A stretch of DNA of 46,252 bases, from positions 1 through 46,252 of the forward strand of contig CAMVJD010000022.1 of NCBI GenBank assembly GCA_947167715.1. Reading direction: 5' to 3'. The DNA is from an uncultured Eubacteriaceae bacterium (lineage in GTDB: Bacteria; Bacillota; Clostridia; Lachnospirales; CAG-274). Each line of letters opens with the position of its first letter. The first letter of the stretch is position 1. The translations under genes and the position numbers were made by a program. This document shows positions 7,575 to 16,857 of this stretch, one piece after another. The notes below the pieces were generated by a model. It did not search any database. It was not told the origin of the DNA and saw nothing but the letters and a program-made list of their open reading frames with translations.

Positions 7575-10500
7575 TTATTTTTTATTTTCTTCCGCAATTT
7601 GCAGTATTTTTATAACATCCAGCATATCAACTTCGCCCTTGCCGTCTGCGTTTGCGGCGAGTATTGCTCTTTCGTTCTGCTCCTCGTCATTGGGATAGAA
7701 CGCCTTGCCTGTGCTTATATATTTAAGCACAAGGGCCGCATCCTCATTATCGACTTTATTGTCAAAGTTTACATCGCCGGGGATTATCTGTTTTACTTCC
7801 GTGGTTTGAACATCGTCTACCGCTGCGGTGACCACTGCGTAATAGCCGTATTTAACATTGCTTCCGTCCGATTTGAACCCGAATGTTACCGAATCGCCGT
7901 CAACTTCAAAGGGTTTTTCGCCTTCGCCCGAAAGTTCAAGCGGTACCTCTTCTTCGCCCTCGGTAACAGTCATAGGCTTCTCATCATCGGGATTTTTGTA
8001 CACATAAACAAAGTCCCAACCGGATTCGGTGCCATATTTAAGTTTTACACTAAGCTTTTTAGCGCCGTCTATCTTTACTGTGTCCCTTGTGTCGAGGTTT
8101 ACACCGTAGTCCTCGCTTGCCTTGCCGGTGTCGTCTACATTGGCAGTATGGGAATACTTTGTTATCTCCTCGTCAAATGCTGCTGTTGCAATGCCGTTTT
8201 CTATTACGGTATCGACCGTTTTGGTTTTTATATGTGAGCTGTCGTTTTGGCATACATACGTTCTTGTACAGGTGGAATAATCTGCCGACCATTTATAAAC
8301 GGGCTCGCCCCAGCTGTGACCAAGTGCGGGGATAATAACATTCTCGGCCTTTTCTTTAATATATGCACCGTTTTGCTCGATATATAAATTACCGTAAGTG
8401 TCGGTATAATGCTCTATACAGCCGTCCTCTTCGCAGGTCGCCGCCTTTGCATCTGCCTTGGTAAGCACAAAGTTCTTTGCAAGCAGTTCCACAGTTTCGG
8501 TTACTCTGTCGCCGTTTTGGTCAATAATATAACCGTCACTGTCAAAGGAATATCCTGCAGGCAGATATTTGCCGAATTCTTCTCTTACAAGCTCAGCATT
8601 ATAGCCCGACACATTGCAGTTATCCATAATTATCTTTGATTTATCACCAACGATGATAAGGTCAAAACCGACATCTGAACTGTCACCAAAATAAGAATCG
8701 CCGCCAAGATCAAGTGTACTGCCGTTTGTAACAACGATATGCTTTGCATACCAATGAATGCCTTTTGCCGCATTTACAACAGCATTATCAAGCGTAAGTG
8801 TATTGTTGTTGCCGACATTTTCGTTCCGGATGTAACAGGTAAGAGTACCGTTTTTGACTGTAAGATCGCCGCCTATGTTCAATGAGCCTAAAACCGCAGT
8901 ATGATCGTTCAGGTCAATGGTTACGCCTTTGTTATCATTGTCATAGAAAGTATTGCCGGTCTCGTCTATATCCGCGATAAGCGTTATAACATCACCGTCA
9001 TTTGCGGCTTCAAGTGCATCTTTCAGATAAGCATAACCCGTAGTGCCTATAAATACGCTGTTTGTGGTTCTGGGAATCGTTTCGGTATGGTCGCTGTTGG
9101 TGTATACAGTGCCGCGATATTCATAACTTGCCGTATATGTAAGCACACCGTCACTGTCTGCTGTCGGTGCCGTTGTTATAGCTGATGTTATGGAATCTGC
9201 AGTACCGTTCTCTATAAAATTCTTGTTACATTCACTGCAATGCAAAGTTACACCTGCACGCAATGTTTCGTCATGTCCCGTATAACTCCAATTCCATTGT
9301 GCGTTATCCACAGTGTGACCCTTTTCGGCAACTGTCAGATACCGTTTGTAAGTTCTTGTATAACCGTTTTCGTCCGCAAGATAACAATTTCCGTCCGAAC
9401 CCTCGTAATATTCAATATTACCCGTTTCTTCACAGGTCGGCTCGACTGCTTTGACCTTTTCAAGTGTTATCCACTTTACAGTTACCGTTATATTCTCTGC
9501 GGGCATGGTTTCGGGCAAATTATCCCAACCGTTAAATATGGCCATATCCTTTGCGGGTATGTTTTCGGGTGCGGTAACTGCCGTGCCGTAGTCCTGTGTT
9601 ATGGCAGCAACTTCCGAGCCGCCGTTTGTATCAAAGGTTATTGTATATTGGTTTATCTGCCAGTTCGCGGTATAAGCTTTATCTCCCGTACTGCCTTTTG
9701 GGATAATGACAGACTTTGTCGGCTCGGTCTGTCCGTCATAAGTCCAGCCCGTAAAGCTGTAGCCTGTTTTTGTCGGCTCTGCGAGGGTAATATCTTCGCT
9801 TTCAACATTGTAGCCTGCGGGGTTTGCCGCCGCATTTTCGCCGCCGTCAAGGTCATAGCTTATTGTATATCCGTCGGCTGTCCATTTTGCGTAAACGATA
9901 GTATCTTCGGTTATCGCCTTATCAAAATCAAACGCAGTTTCACAGTTTTCATCGCTGTACCAGCCGCCGAAAGTATAGCCTTCTGCCGCAGGTGCTTCGG
10001 GCTGTATTGCTTTTGCGCCGTATTCAACTGTCTGCGAAAGATCCTCGTCGTGACCTTTCATATTGAATGTAACGATTCTCGGAATAATTTTATAGGTTGC
10101 TTTTATCGTGGTATCACCGCTTATAACAACACTTTCGCCTGCCGCATAATTTTTGCCGTTTATTTCCCATTTGTCAAAGGTTTTTCCTGTGGGTGCGGTA
10201 AATGTACATTCGGGGAGTGTATATTCTTTGCCCGAAGCATAACTGAAACTGTTCACACTTCCCGTACCGCCGTTTTTATCAAATGAAACAGTACATTTCG
10301 CAACGATGGTATTATTTGCTATATTATCTGTCGTTGCGGCTGTATCGGTGTCTTTTATCATAAAATCTTTATCAAGTGTGATACTTTCCGCACCGTAGCT
10401 GTTTGCAAATATGCTGTCCGAAGTTTTTGTCCAGGAGAGCGAAACAGTACCGCCGGTGTTTGCATTTGCGCCCGTACCGATACCTTTTCCGTTACCACTC

Positions 10501-13001
10501 GAATTTGCGGTTATATTTCCGCCTGTAATGGTTATAGTGCCTGCACCCGCTCCTATTTTGTTACCATCGGCTGCACCGCCGCCGATACCTGCCCCGTAGT
10601 TTTGATTGCTTCCGCCGCCTCTTGCATTTACCGTACCGCCGCTGATGGTTATATTGCCTCCGTCACATTTAGAACCGCCGCCGATACCCGCACCGCCGTA
10701 AATTCCGTTGCCGCCGACAGCCGTTATATTTCCGCCGAGTATTTTTATCGTACCGCCGTTGTACAGAAAAACTGAATCATTCGATCCCGAGCCGATACCT
10801 GCCGCTTTTTCACCGCCTGCTGCATTTATCGTACCGCCGTAGATAGTGATATTTCCGCCGTCGCTGCTCGTACCGCCGCCGATGCCTGCCGCCTCTTTAC
10901 CGCCTGTTGCAGTAATATTTCCGCCGTATATAGATATACTGCCTGTTTCGGTAAATGTCCAACCATTTTGACAATAAGTGTATCCGCCGATACCCGAAAA
11001 ATTATTATACTTGTAAGAAGTGACCTTGTTTCCGTAAGCATAAAGCGAGCCTGTGCCGTCCTGCTGAGCGTATATATTGAGAGTATTGCCTTTTAAGACC
11101 GTTATGCCTTTATCTGCGGTAAGTACGGCTCCGTCACAAAGGATAAGGTTTACAGTGCCGTTTATCGTTATTCTGTCGCTGACAGTCATATCATTGTTTA
11201 CAACTATCCAGTTTGTATTGCCCGCAGTACCCCAAGATGTTTCGTTCGCAGCCATACTGAATGACGAACAGGTCTGCTCCGAATTGTTTTCGTCAACATA
11301 TTTCACTTCTGCGGGAACAGTTCCGTCTGTTATCGAAAAATTCAAATCACTTTTATGCAAACTTGCCGCAGGGAAAGTGACTTCCCTTGAATATGTTTTA
11401 TTATTGCTGTCTGTCACCTTGAAAGTTTTAGCCCCCGAAAGCTCCGTCGGTGTTATAAAATATCCGCTGAACTTCGCCACACCCGATTTTTCGCCTGTGC
11501 CTGCAATTTCGGGGGTATATACCGCATTTGCATATATACCGCTCACACCGTCAAGAGTAAAGTTTGCCGTTGTATTAAGTGTGATATTTTTATCGTATAT
11601 CGCACACGAAAAATTGTAGATATAGCCGCCGAGTACAAGTGTATTATTTGCATTTGCAAGGGATATACTTTCGCTTGTAAAACTCTTATTATTGAACTTG
11701 ACTGTCGCCGTACCCGAACCGCTTAACTGTTCGCTTGTGTAAAGCACCGTTACCGCTGCCGTACCTATTCCCGCCTTATCAACCGTAATATCAGCTGTCG
11801 CCTTTCTTCCAAGCGGGAGGTCTATCTCCGCATTTTTTACAGTCTGCGTAAGAGAACTGTCATATATTGTAAAGCTAAATGTTCGGCTGCCGTAACTTGC
11901 AGTTGTCGGATCTATAGTGCCTGTGCAGTTTACTGCAGCAGAAGCACTTATAGCAACACTTCCGCCTGTATTTTGGCTATATCCTGAAACATTTCCATAG
12001 CCAATGTTTCCGTTTGCCTTTACCGTACCGCCCGAGATATCAATTGTCGGGCAGGTAAGTGTTCCTATTGTCGTATTCATAAAACTATTAGCACCAAGAC
12101 CTATTGCGGCACCTCCGTTTTGCCCTGCTGTTGCCGTTATATTTCCGCCTTTGATATTTATCGTTTTTACGGTACCGTTGCCACCGCCGCCGATACCCGA
12201 TGCACCACAGCCGCCCGCTGCCGTAACGGTGCCGCCGTTTATTGCGATATTGCCCGTGATATTATTGATGTAAGTATCAGTTCCGTAATTTTGATCACTT
12301 GTTGCACCGCTTAATTCGCTGCTGCCGATGCCTGCCGCACCGCCTTCCGGAGTATAATATTGATACCAGGAACCGCCCTGTGCATTTATTGTACCGCCAT
12401 TTATGGTAATATCTCCAAGCCCCTGCGGACGTAGTTCTCCCAATGCTTTGTTAGTATTGTCTGCGTTGCCGTTAGAGCCGATACCTGCGCCGCCGCCATA
12501 GTTTTTGCCGCCCGTTGCGTTGAGCGTACCCGTACTTTCCGCCGTTATCTCAAGCGTGCAGCCGTCGGGAACGGAAATACCCGCACCGCCGAAGCCGCCC
12601 GTAAGGTTGTTTGTACCCTTTACCGTCAGATGCAGTTTTGCACCGTTTACAAGCGATATGCCGGAACGTGGGGAATATTGATCCGAATAATCCGCATTAA
12701 AGCCGTCTATCGTAAGGTTCAGCTCGATACCGTCAACAACTATCGCCGCTCTTGAAATAAATGTGCCTTGATCTCCTGCATAAGAACTGCTCGGCACTGT
12801 GCCTGTTATCGTTTTGCCGTTGTATGTATTTTTGTTTGATGAATTGATAACGATTGCCGTATTCTGCGTAATATCCGCCGCATAAGCCACCGCCGCTGTT
12901 TCAAATATCGGCGATATTTCGGGTAAATATCCCGTTGTCATAAAAGCCGCCACCGCCGCAGCCGTCAATCGCTTTAAAAATTTTTTTGATTTGCGGTCCA
13001 T
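7575..13001 (-). CDS. Giant secreted dockerin protein with beta-helix and InlB-type repeats
   Basis: 1808 residues. A signal peptide (about 1-41, ending AVAYA) is followed by two long glycine-rich right-handed beta-helix-like regions (about 45-360 and 590-870) built of short turns such as GGNITISGGTVNA and AGIGGGS. Next are four Listeria/Bacteroides-type InlB B-repeats (about 895-1170; GYTFGGWYSD, GYSFTGWTYDG, IFNGWDNLP). Two C-rich segments resemble each other (PTCEETGNIEYYEG; ATCEEDGCIEHYTD), one followed by a third beta-helix stretch. A jelly-roll-like module (LKYGTESGWDFVYVY) precedes a C-terminal type I dockerin (GDVNFDNKVDNEDAALVLKY, NADGKGEVDMLDVIKI). No catalytic domain is seen; it looks like a cell-surface or cellulosome-associated binding or adhesion protein. 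GGAGG lies 7 bp before the ATG at 13001; an upstream in-frame ATG would extend the N-region needlessly. Own promoter at 13109-13137. Confidence 0.88.
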   Translation of the reverse strand: MDRKSKKFLKRLTAAAVAAFMTTGYLPEISPIFETAAVAYAADITQNTAIVINSSNKNTYNGKTITGTVPSSSYAGDQGTFISRAAIVVDGIELNLTIDGFNADYSDQYSPRSGISLVNGAKLHLTVKGTNNLTGGFGGAGISVPDGCTLEITAESTGTLNATGGKNYGGGAGIGSNGNADNTNKALGELRPQGLGDITINGGTINAQGGSWYQYYTPEGGAAGIGSSELSGATSDQNYGTDTYINNITGNIAINGGTVTAAGGCGASGIGGGGNGTVKTINIKGGNITATAGQNGGAAIGLGANSFMNTTIGTLTCPTIDISGGTVKANGNIGYGNVSGYSQNTGGSVAISASAAVNCTGTIDPTTASYGSRTFSFTIYDSSLTQTVKNAEIDLPLGRKATADITVDKAGIGTAAVTVLYTSEQLSGSGTATVKFNNKSFTSESISLANANNTLVLGGYIYNFSCAIYDKNITLNTTANFTLDGVSGIYANAVYTPEIAGTGEKSGVAKFSGYFITPTELSGAKTFKVTDSNNKTYSREVTFPAASLHKSDLNFSITDGTVPAEVKYVDENNSEQTCSSFSMAANETSWGTAGNTNWIVVNNDMTVSDRITINGTVNLILCDGAVLTADKGITVLKGNTLNIYAQQDGTGSLYAYGNKVTSYKYNNFSGIGGYTYCQNGWTFTETGSISIYGGNITATGGKEAAGIGGGTSSDGGNITIYGGTINAAGGEKAAGIGSGSNDSVFLYNGGTIKILGGNITAVGGNGIYGGAGIGGGSKCDGGNITISGGTVNARGGGSNQNYGAGIGGGAADGNKIGAGAGTITITGGNITANSSGNGKGIGTGANANTGGTVSLSWTKTSDSIFANSYGAESITLDKDFMIKDTDTAATTDNIANNTIVAKCTVSFDKNGGTGSVNSFSYASGKEYTLPECTFTAPTGKTFDKWEINGKNYAAGESVVISGDTTIKATYKIIPRIVTFNMKGHDEDLSQTVEYGAKAIQPEAPAAEGYTFGGWYSDENCETAFDFDKAITEDTIVYAKWTADGYTISYDLDGGENAAANPAGYNVESEDITLAEPTKTGYSFTGWTYDGQTEPTKSVIIPKGSTGDKAYTANWQINQYTITFDTNGGSEVAAITQDYGTAVTAPENIPAKDMAIFNGWDNLPETMPAENITVTVKWITLEKVKAVEPTCEETGNIEYYEGSDGNCYLADENGYTRTYKRYLTVAEKGHTVDNAQWNWSYTGHDETLRAGVTLHCSECNKNFIENGTADSITSAITTAPTADSDGVLTYTASYEYRGTVYTNSDHTETIPRTTNSVFIGTTGYAYLKDALEAANDGDVITLIADIDETGNTFYDNDNKGVTIDLNDHTAVLGSLNIGGDLTVKNGTLTCYIRNENVGNNNTLTLDNAVVNAAKGIHWYAKHIVVTNGSTLDLGGDSYFGDSSDVGFDLIIVGDKSKIIMDNCNVSGYNAELVREEFGKYLPAGYSFDSDGYIIDQNGDRVTETVELLAKNFVLTKADAKAATCEEDGCIEHYTDTYGNLYIEQNGAYIKEKAENVIIPALGHSWGEPVYKWSADYSTCTRTYVCQNDSSHIKTKTVDTVIENGIATAAFDEEITKYSHTANVDDTGKASEDYGVNLDTRDTVKIDGAKKLSVKLKYGTESGWDFVYVYKNPDDEKPMTVTEGEEEVPLELSGEGEKPFEVDGDSVTFGFKSDGSNVKYGYYAVVTAAVDDVQTTEVKQIIPGDVNFDNKVDNEDAALVLKYISTGKAFYPNDEEQNERAILAANADGKGEVDMLDVIKILQIAEENKK

Positions 13002-13108
13002 TAAAAAGCCTCCTTTTAATCCCACATATACATCCGGGCTGTGTAAAGTATCCATTGTATATAAGTATCAAGCCCCAAAAGGGTAAAGTCATACTTTATA
13101 TTATCTTT

Positions 13109-13137
13109 ATTATATACCCAATAAACCGTTCGGACAA
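13109..13137 (-). promoter_or_regulatory. Promoter of the giant dockerin protein gene
   Basis: Minus strand: -35 TTGTCC (13132-13137, 4 of 6), 17-bp spacer, -10 TATAAT (13109-13114, perfect). Gives a leader of about 100 nt. Confidence 0.7.
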
Positions 13138-13144
13138 GTGTCAG

Positions 13145-13167
13145 TTTCGTAATTTGAAATTACGAAA
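13145..13167. promoter_or_regulatory. 23-bp perfect palindrome, operator candidate
   Basis: TTTCGTAATTT-G-AAATTACGAAA: two 11-bp arms around one base. It lies 7 bp upstream of the -35 box of the minus-strand promoter (13109-13137) and 34 bp before the plus-strand promoter at 13202, so it could bind a dimeric regulator acting on either. No T tract, so not a terminator. Confidence 0.6.
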
Positions 13168-13201
13168 TTGACATATTGTGGCACCTTAACAAGTATCGGT
13201 G

Positions 13202-13242
13202 TTGACATTTAACCCGGTGTGTGATAGAATGTCTATCATAGA
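13202..13242 (+). promoter_or_regulatory. Plus-strand promoter with overlapping operator-like palindromes
   Basis: TTGACA (13202-13207), 17-bp spacer, TAGAAT (13225-13230). TGATAGA-ATG-TCTATCA (13222-13238) and TCTAT-C-ATAGA (13232-13242) overlap the -10 and start point. No credible plus-strand gene follows; the transcript would run antisense to the sce7726-type gene at 13270-13827. It may drive an antisense RNA or be left over from a lost gene. Remainder of the 13002-13269 gap: nothing else seen. Confidence 0.6.
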
Positions 13243-13269
13243 TAATACGAAACATATCTTCGTGGTTAT

Positions 13270-13827
13270 TCAAACAAACGCAGCAGCAGAGGAAAACAGA
13301 AATGAGTACAAATCCGGAATTGGTTCGTATGTTACACGTTTGGATAATTCCTCGGAAGAAACACTCTCAACAAGCTTATCCGCAATAAATTCCGATGACC
13401 TCTGCGCATACATCGGCAGGCGAAAATAATTAAGCAAATTTTTTAGTTCTAATTTCCACAAAACAGATAATTTCTTTTTTATATTATATTTATTATTTTT
13501 TTGCGGTTTTCTGGTCACGGTAACATTATCTTCCTCAATAACAATTATTCCCCAATTATACGGCACTTTTGAGCGTACCGTTTCCTTGTGATTTTTTCCC
13601 ACAACAATATAGTTAAAATCAAAAAAATCGTTATAGTTGTATATTTGTTTATCAATACGCGCAAAATTATCAAGGTCGCTCTTTATCTCAAACCCGATAA
13701 GACAGTCGGCAACAGCCATAAGATCGCATATCGACCCACCTATGGATTTTTCCTGATATATTCGTATCTCCCGGAATTTTGTTTTTAAAAATGCTATCAG
13801 TATTTTTCGTATAGCTCTATCGTTCAT
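13270..13827 (-). CDS. sce7726 family protein, PD-(D/E)XK nuclease-like
   Basis: 185 residues beginning MNDRAIRKILIAFLK. The N-terminal half has the layout of the sce7726 family with a PD-(D/E)XK-like signature: D35 in SICDLMAV and E47-I-K49 in GFEIKSDLDN, followed by the helix RIDKQIYNYNDFFD and strand NYIVVGKNH. The C-terminal half (about 110-185) is basic then mixed. The family is common in phages and genomic islands; its function is not established and nuclease activity is inferred from the motif. The ATG at 13825-13827 follows AAAGGTG; two earlier in-frame Met codons sit inside or before the ribosome binding site. Opens the accessory island. Confidence 0.7.
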   Translation of the reverse strand: MNDRAIRKILIAFLKTKFREIRIYQEKSIGGSICDLMAVADCLIGFEIKSDLDNFARIDKQIYNYNDFFDFNYIVVGKNHKETVRSKVPYNWGIIVIEEDNVTVTRKPQKNNKYNIKKKLSVLWKLELKNLLNYFRLPMYAQRSSEFIADKLVESVSSEELSKRVTYEPIPDLYSFLFSSAAAFV

Positions 13828-13909
13828 ACACATCACCTTTATATACCATAAAAACCGGTCTTTTACATCTATACATTAGCAAAACATATGTCCAATATTT
13901 TTGCCATAT

Positions 13910-14908
13910 CTACAACTGCATCATCAGCTTCATAATTTCTTCTTCGGTCATACCGCAAATTTCCGACTTTAATATCATTTTAGAAAGCACCCCGCCTTTT
14001 TCAGCATCATTGCCTATCATCTCACGCACTTTCAGCAAAAACCGTTCTTCTTTTGGCAGTTTGCCTTTACAAGAAGAAAGGCGGTACAGGGGCGAAAGCA
14101 TAGGCGTATAGTGTCCCCAGCCATGGGCGTGCTTTAAGGCGGAATCGTACCACAGGCCGTCCGTATCGCTGTGAATCATCCTTACGCCGCAGCAGTTCAC
14201 ATTGTCAACATAAATGATTATGGCATACTTTATCGGCGCAAACGGTGCGCAGTTAAGCGTAACTATATCGCCCACACCAAAGGGGATAGGCAGGTTAAGA
14301 GAATCGCCGCGCACAAAACCGTCACGATCGGGGAGCCAAAAACCGCCGTCCTCGTTATAAATATTTTTCTCAAACCAGACGGGCTTGCCGCCCATAAAAT
14401 AAAAGGTATACGGGTTTTCGAGCCTGTTGTTTCGGGGCACCCATTTTTCAAACTCGCCCCAGTATGTGCCCGATCTCAGTTCCTCAAATTCCGCGGCGGT
14501 TTTAATGCCCTCAAGCCCCGTTTTGACATCCAAAAACGGCGCTATGTCGTATACATCCTCATCCGAGATCATTTCCCAAAACTGCTTTATACGCGCATAG
14601 AAAACATCGCCTTGGTTGGTGTTAAGGGCATTTACGGCAAGATTTATCTCGCGGTAGGCTTCGGAAAACACAAAGGGTCTGAATTCATATAAAGCTTTAA
14701 AAAGTGCCTGTTTTTTCGTCAAGGGAATCGGCGCACCCTGCACTATCTCGGTTATTTTGTCGCTGTTAAGCATAAACTCGTATTCCTTGCGTGCTTCCAA
14801 AAGATACGCCCTCATTTCCGCCGATTGAATGCAGCTTTCAATGACACGTCGGTATAATTCATCGGGTATGGCTCTGCCCCTGCAGGTGCTGTTTGGAAAT
14901 ATCTGCAT
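13910..14908 (-). CDS. Hypothetical protein, 332 aa
   Basis: Not recognised. A soluble protein without signal peptide or membrane segments. The N-terminal 130 residues look helical (PDELYRRVIESCIQSAEMRA, YARIKQFWEMISDEDVYDI). The middle is rich in aromatic and acidic residues and Gly-Asp turns (about 150-270, including GFWLPDRDGFVRGDSLNL and GVGDIVTLNC), followed by a helical C-terminus ending MTEEEIMKLMMQL. Start supported by AGAAGG about 8 bp upstream. It is 82 bp upstream of the sce7726-type gene on the same strand, with no terminator between, so possibly cotranscribed. Located in the accessory island. Confidence 0.75.
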   Translation of the reverse strand: MQIFPNSTCRGRAIPDELYRRVIESCIQSAEMRAYLLEARKEYEFMLNSDKITEIVQGAPIPLTKKQALFKALYEFRPFVFSEAYREINLAVNALNTNQGDVFYARIKQFWEMISDEDVYDIAPFLDVKTGLEGIKTAAEFEELRSGTYWGEFEKWVPRNNRLENPYTFYFMGGKPVWFEKNIYNEDGGFWLPDRDGFVRGDSLNLPIPFGVGDIVTLNCAPFAPIKYAIIIYVDNVNCCGVRMIHSDTDGLWYDSALKHAHGWGHYTPMLSPLYRLSSCKGKLPKEERFLLKVREMIGNDAEKGGVLSKMILKSEICGMTEEEIMKLMMQL

Positions 14909-14950
14909 AATAGTACCTTCTTTCGTTTTGTTTTATGATACTATTGTAAT

Positions 14951-14978
14951 AAAAAAGATGCGACATAATTGCCGCATC
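14951..14978 (-). terminator. Intrinsic terminator-like hairpin
   Basis: Minus strand: GATGCGG-CAATTATG-TCGCATC followed by TTTTTT. It lies between the island operon (15235-18459) and the hypothetical gene at 14908. A near copy of the stem (15199-15220) lacks the T tract. Confidence 0.6.
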
Positions 14979-15220
14979 TACGGCTGTCGGCTGCAGCGAC
15001 AGCCTTGAAAGAAAACTTTGTTTTCTTTCAATTTTTTTTCAGTCTTGTCTGCGCGCCGCCTTTGGTGTCACTTGCAAGCCTGTAAGGTATGCGGACTTCG
15101 TCCGCTCCTCGGCGAAATTCAATTCCGCCTGCGGATAAAAATCTGCGATGCTAAAGCTACTTAATAAAATGAATCAAATAGCTTTTTTGACAGCCTGAGA
15201 TGTGGCATAATCGCCGCATC
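14957..15220. repeat. Hairpin array bounded by near-identical 22-bp repeats (gap 14909-15234)
   Basis: The 22-bp hairpin at 14957-14978 recurs in direct orientation at 15199-15220 (18 of 22 positions alike). Between them lie GGCTGTCG/CGACAGCC (14982-15004), a perfect 12-bp stem TTGAAAGAAAAC-TTT-GTTTTCTTTCAA (15005-15031) followed by eight T, which reads as a plus-strand terminator, GCGGAC-TTC-GTCCGC (15091-15105) and TCCGC-CT-GCGGA (15124-15135). Near 15164-15190, AGCTA...TAGCT plus TTTTTT is another weak terminator. No ORF. This explains the whole 325-bp gap. Confidence 0.6.
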
Positions 15221-15234
15221 ACTATGATATAATA

Positions 15235-15801
15235 CTATTCTTTAATTGAAATACTTTCAAAAGTTTCTCCGTTAAATAAATATCCCAAATAACCAAAACT
15301 TGTATATTTGTTTTTTTCGCAACAGCCAAGAATTAATAAGAATTCGCCGTTTAAATTATAACTTGAAGCTTTCAGGCATTCTGCTGCATAGGCTATTCTG
15401 TCTTTTTCGATAGATTCTCTGTTACCATTATTATCTGGTGTATATCCAATAACAATTTTTAACGGACAGGAAAATTGAGCCAATTTTATAAGTTCATATA
15501 TCCAGTCTTTTTGATTATTTTCATGTTCTACTGCTACAACAAGCTGCCACGGCTTGCGATTACCAGTCATTTTTGACTTTCTCTTCAATTTACTGAAGTT
15601 GTCGTCTGTGTCAGTATATTTCCAGCCTATTACATCAACATTGTAATATTCGCAGTTTATTTCAAGTCCGCCGTTATATAAAATATCGCATATTTCCTTT
15701 GTAACCGCTTTTGTAAAATCTCTATTGCTGCTATATATATTTCCATATTTTTTTACCGTAACCGTTTCATTGAATTTTTTATAAAATTCTTTTCCTGTCA
15801 T
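15235..15801 (-). CDS. Putative PD-(D/E)XK-fold protein, last gene of island operon
   Basis: 188 residues, not assigned to a named family. Residues 50-110 have the order seen in many restriction-endonuclease-fold proteins: an acidic strand (EYYNVDVIGW, D56), then WQLVVAVEHENNQKDWIYEL with E92-x-E94 at the end of a hydrophobic strand, then a helix and the strand PLKIVIGYT. E-x-E instead of E-x-K at the catalytic position is unusual, so activity is uncertain. AGGAGG lies 8 bp before the ATG. It follows the WYL regulator by 30 bp on the same strand and ends the four-gene operon started at 18476-18504. A nuclease-like role is inference only. Confidence 0.6.
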   Translation of the reverse strand: MTGKEFYKKFNETVTVKKYGNIYSSNRDFTKAVTKEICDILYNGGLEINCEYYNVDVIGWKYTDTDDNFSKLKRKSKMTGNRKPWQLVVAVEHENNQKDWIYELIKLAQFSCPLKIVIGYTPDNNGNRESIEKDRIAYAAECLKASSYNLNGEFLLILGCCEKNKYTSFGYLGYLFNGETFESISIKE

Positions 15802-15831
15802 AACTATTCCTCCTCTTCATAAATGTAAATT

Positions 15832-16845
15832 TTAATTATTACCGTTATATTTGCTGTAAACACTATTTAATAACAATGACACTTTCTCCCTCAATTCCCG
15901 TGGTTCCATCACCTCAACGTGTTCGCAATACTGTATTGCCCATTTATACATTGCGGTTTGGTTTACCCTTGCGGTCACTATTATATGTTTTTCGTCCTCG
16001 TCAAAAATGCCTATATCCGTGCCAAACCAATCTATCAGATCATCGAGTATTATCTTTTCGGCGCGGAATTTTGCCGTTATGCTGCCGCCAGAATACATAT
16101 AAAGATGCTCTTTTAAATACTCCTCTGTATCAAAGCCGACGGGCAGGGGCTTTGCGGGCGTGTCGAGCAGCCTTATATCCGTTATCCTGTCCACCCTGTA
16201 ATTTGATATGTTGTCATATTTGTCATAATTGCAGATAAGATAATATCTGCCGTTGGCAGCCGCAAGGCGGTATGGATTTATGAGATACCGCCAATCCCTG
16301 CCGCTGCTGCCCTTACGCGGGTGGAGCTTTTTGTCCGTGCCGTATGAATTATACTTAAATTCCACCTGCCTGTGGTTTTCTATCGCCTCGGAAAGTACAT
16401 CTATGGTGTAGAAAAGCTGCTTGTAGTTGCCCTTATTCTCCGAAAGGGCATAGATATGCTTTAAGGAGCTTTTGAAAAACTTGCTCGAAAGCTCGCTCAA
16501 TTTCTTTACAAGCTGTTTGCATTGGGCGTTGCGTACATTTTTGGAGAAAATAAGGCTGTCGATAATAAGGCGCAGCTCGCTTGTGCTGAAATTGTGCTCG
16601 TAATGCCAGTCGGTGCATATAACGCTGCCGCCGCGCAGGGTCTCGGTATAAGCAATGGGATAGCCAAAGTCTATCAAATCCATAAGATTGCGCTTGACGG
16701 TCTTGCGATCCGCCGACATATCGTATTCGGTTTTTAAAATTTGTATTATTTCCTGCTGCGATAAAACGTGGTTTTCGTCCGTGTACCTGCGCATAATGTC
16801 AAGTATCGTTATCGGCAGGAGCTTTTTTGAGGATTGAGGGGTCAT
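15832..16845 (-). CDS. WYL-domain transcriptional regulator
   Basis: 337 residues. N-terminal winged HTH (about 8-75: LDIMRRYTDENHVLSQQEII, then DRKTVKRNLMDLIDFGYPI), a linker helix region, a WYL domain (about 150-235: VEFKYNSYG, RYLINPYRLAAANGRYYLIC, NYRVDRI) and a C-terminal WCX-type domain ending in a helix. WYL domains bind ligands, probably nucleic acid or nucleotide, and these regulators often control phage-defence loci. The ATG at 16843-16845 is chosen (TAGGTG 7 bp upstream) over an overlapping in-frame GTG at 16854. It sits third in the operon, 12 bp after the glycosylase-like gene, so autoregulation of the promoter at 18476-18504 is plausible. Confidence 0.9.
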   Translation of the reverse strand: MTPQSSKKLLPITILDIMRRYTDENHVLSQQEIIQILKTEYDMSADRKTVKRNLMDLIDFGYPIAYTETLRGGSVICTDWHYEHNFSTSELRLIIDSLIFSKNVRNAQCKQLVKKLSELSSKFFKSSLKHIYALSENKGNYKQLFYTIDVLSEAIENHRQVEFKYNSYGTDKKLHPRKGSSGRDWRYLINPYRLAAANGRYYLICNYDKYDNISNYRVDRITDIRLLDTPAKPLPVGFDTEEYLKEHLYMYSGGSITAKFRAEKIILDDLIDWFGTDIGIFDEDEKHIIVTARVNQTAMYKWAIQYCEHVEVMEPRELREKVSLLLNSVYSKYNGNN

Positions 16846-16857
16846 GGGAATCACCTA

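Noticed and set aside
10411..12400. Repetitive DNA resembling a repeat or CRISPR-like array
   Set aside because: The periodicity comes from coding for glycine-rich beta-helix turns in the giant dockerin protein; spacing is irregular and no identical repeat-spacer pattern exists.
13199..13429. Plus-strand ORF of 76 codons behind the promoter at 13202
   Set aside because: Its start codon lies upstream of the predicted transcription start, there is no ribosome binding site, and most of it is antisense to the better supported sce7726-type gene.
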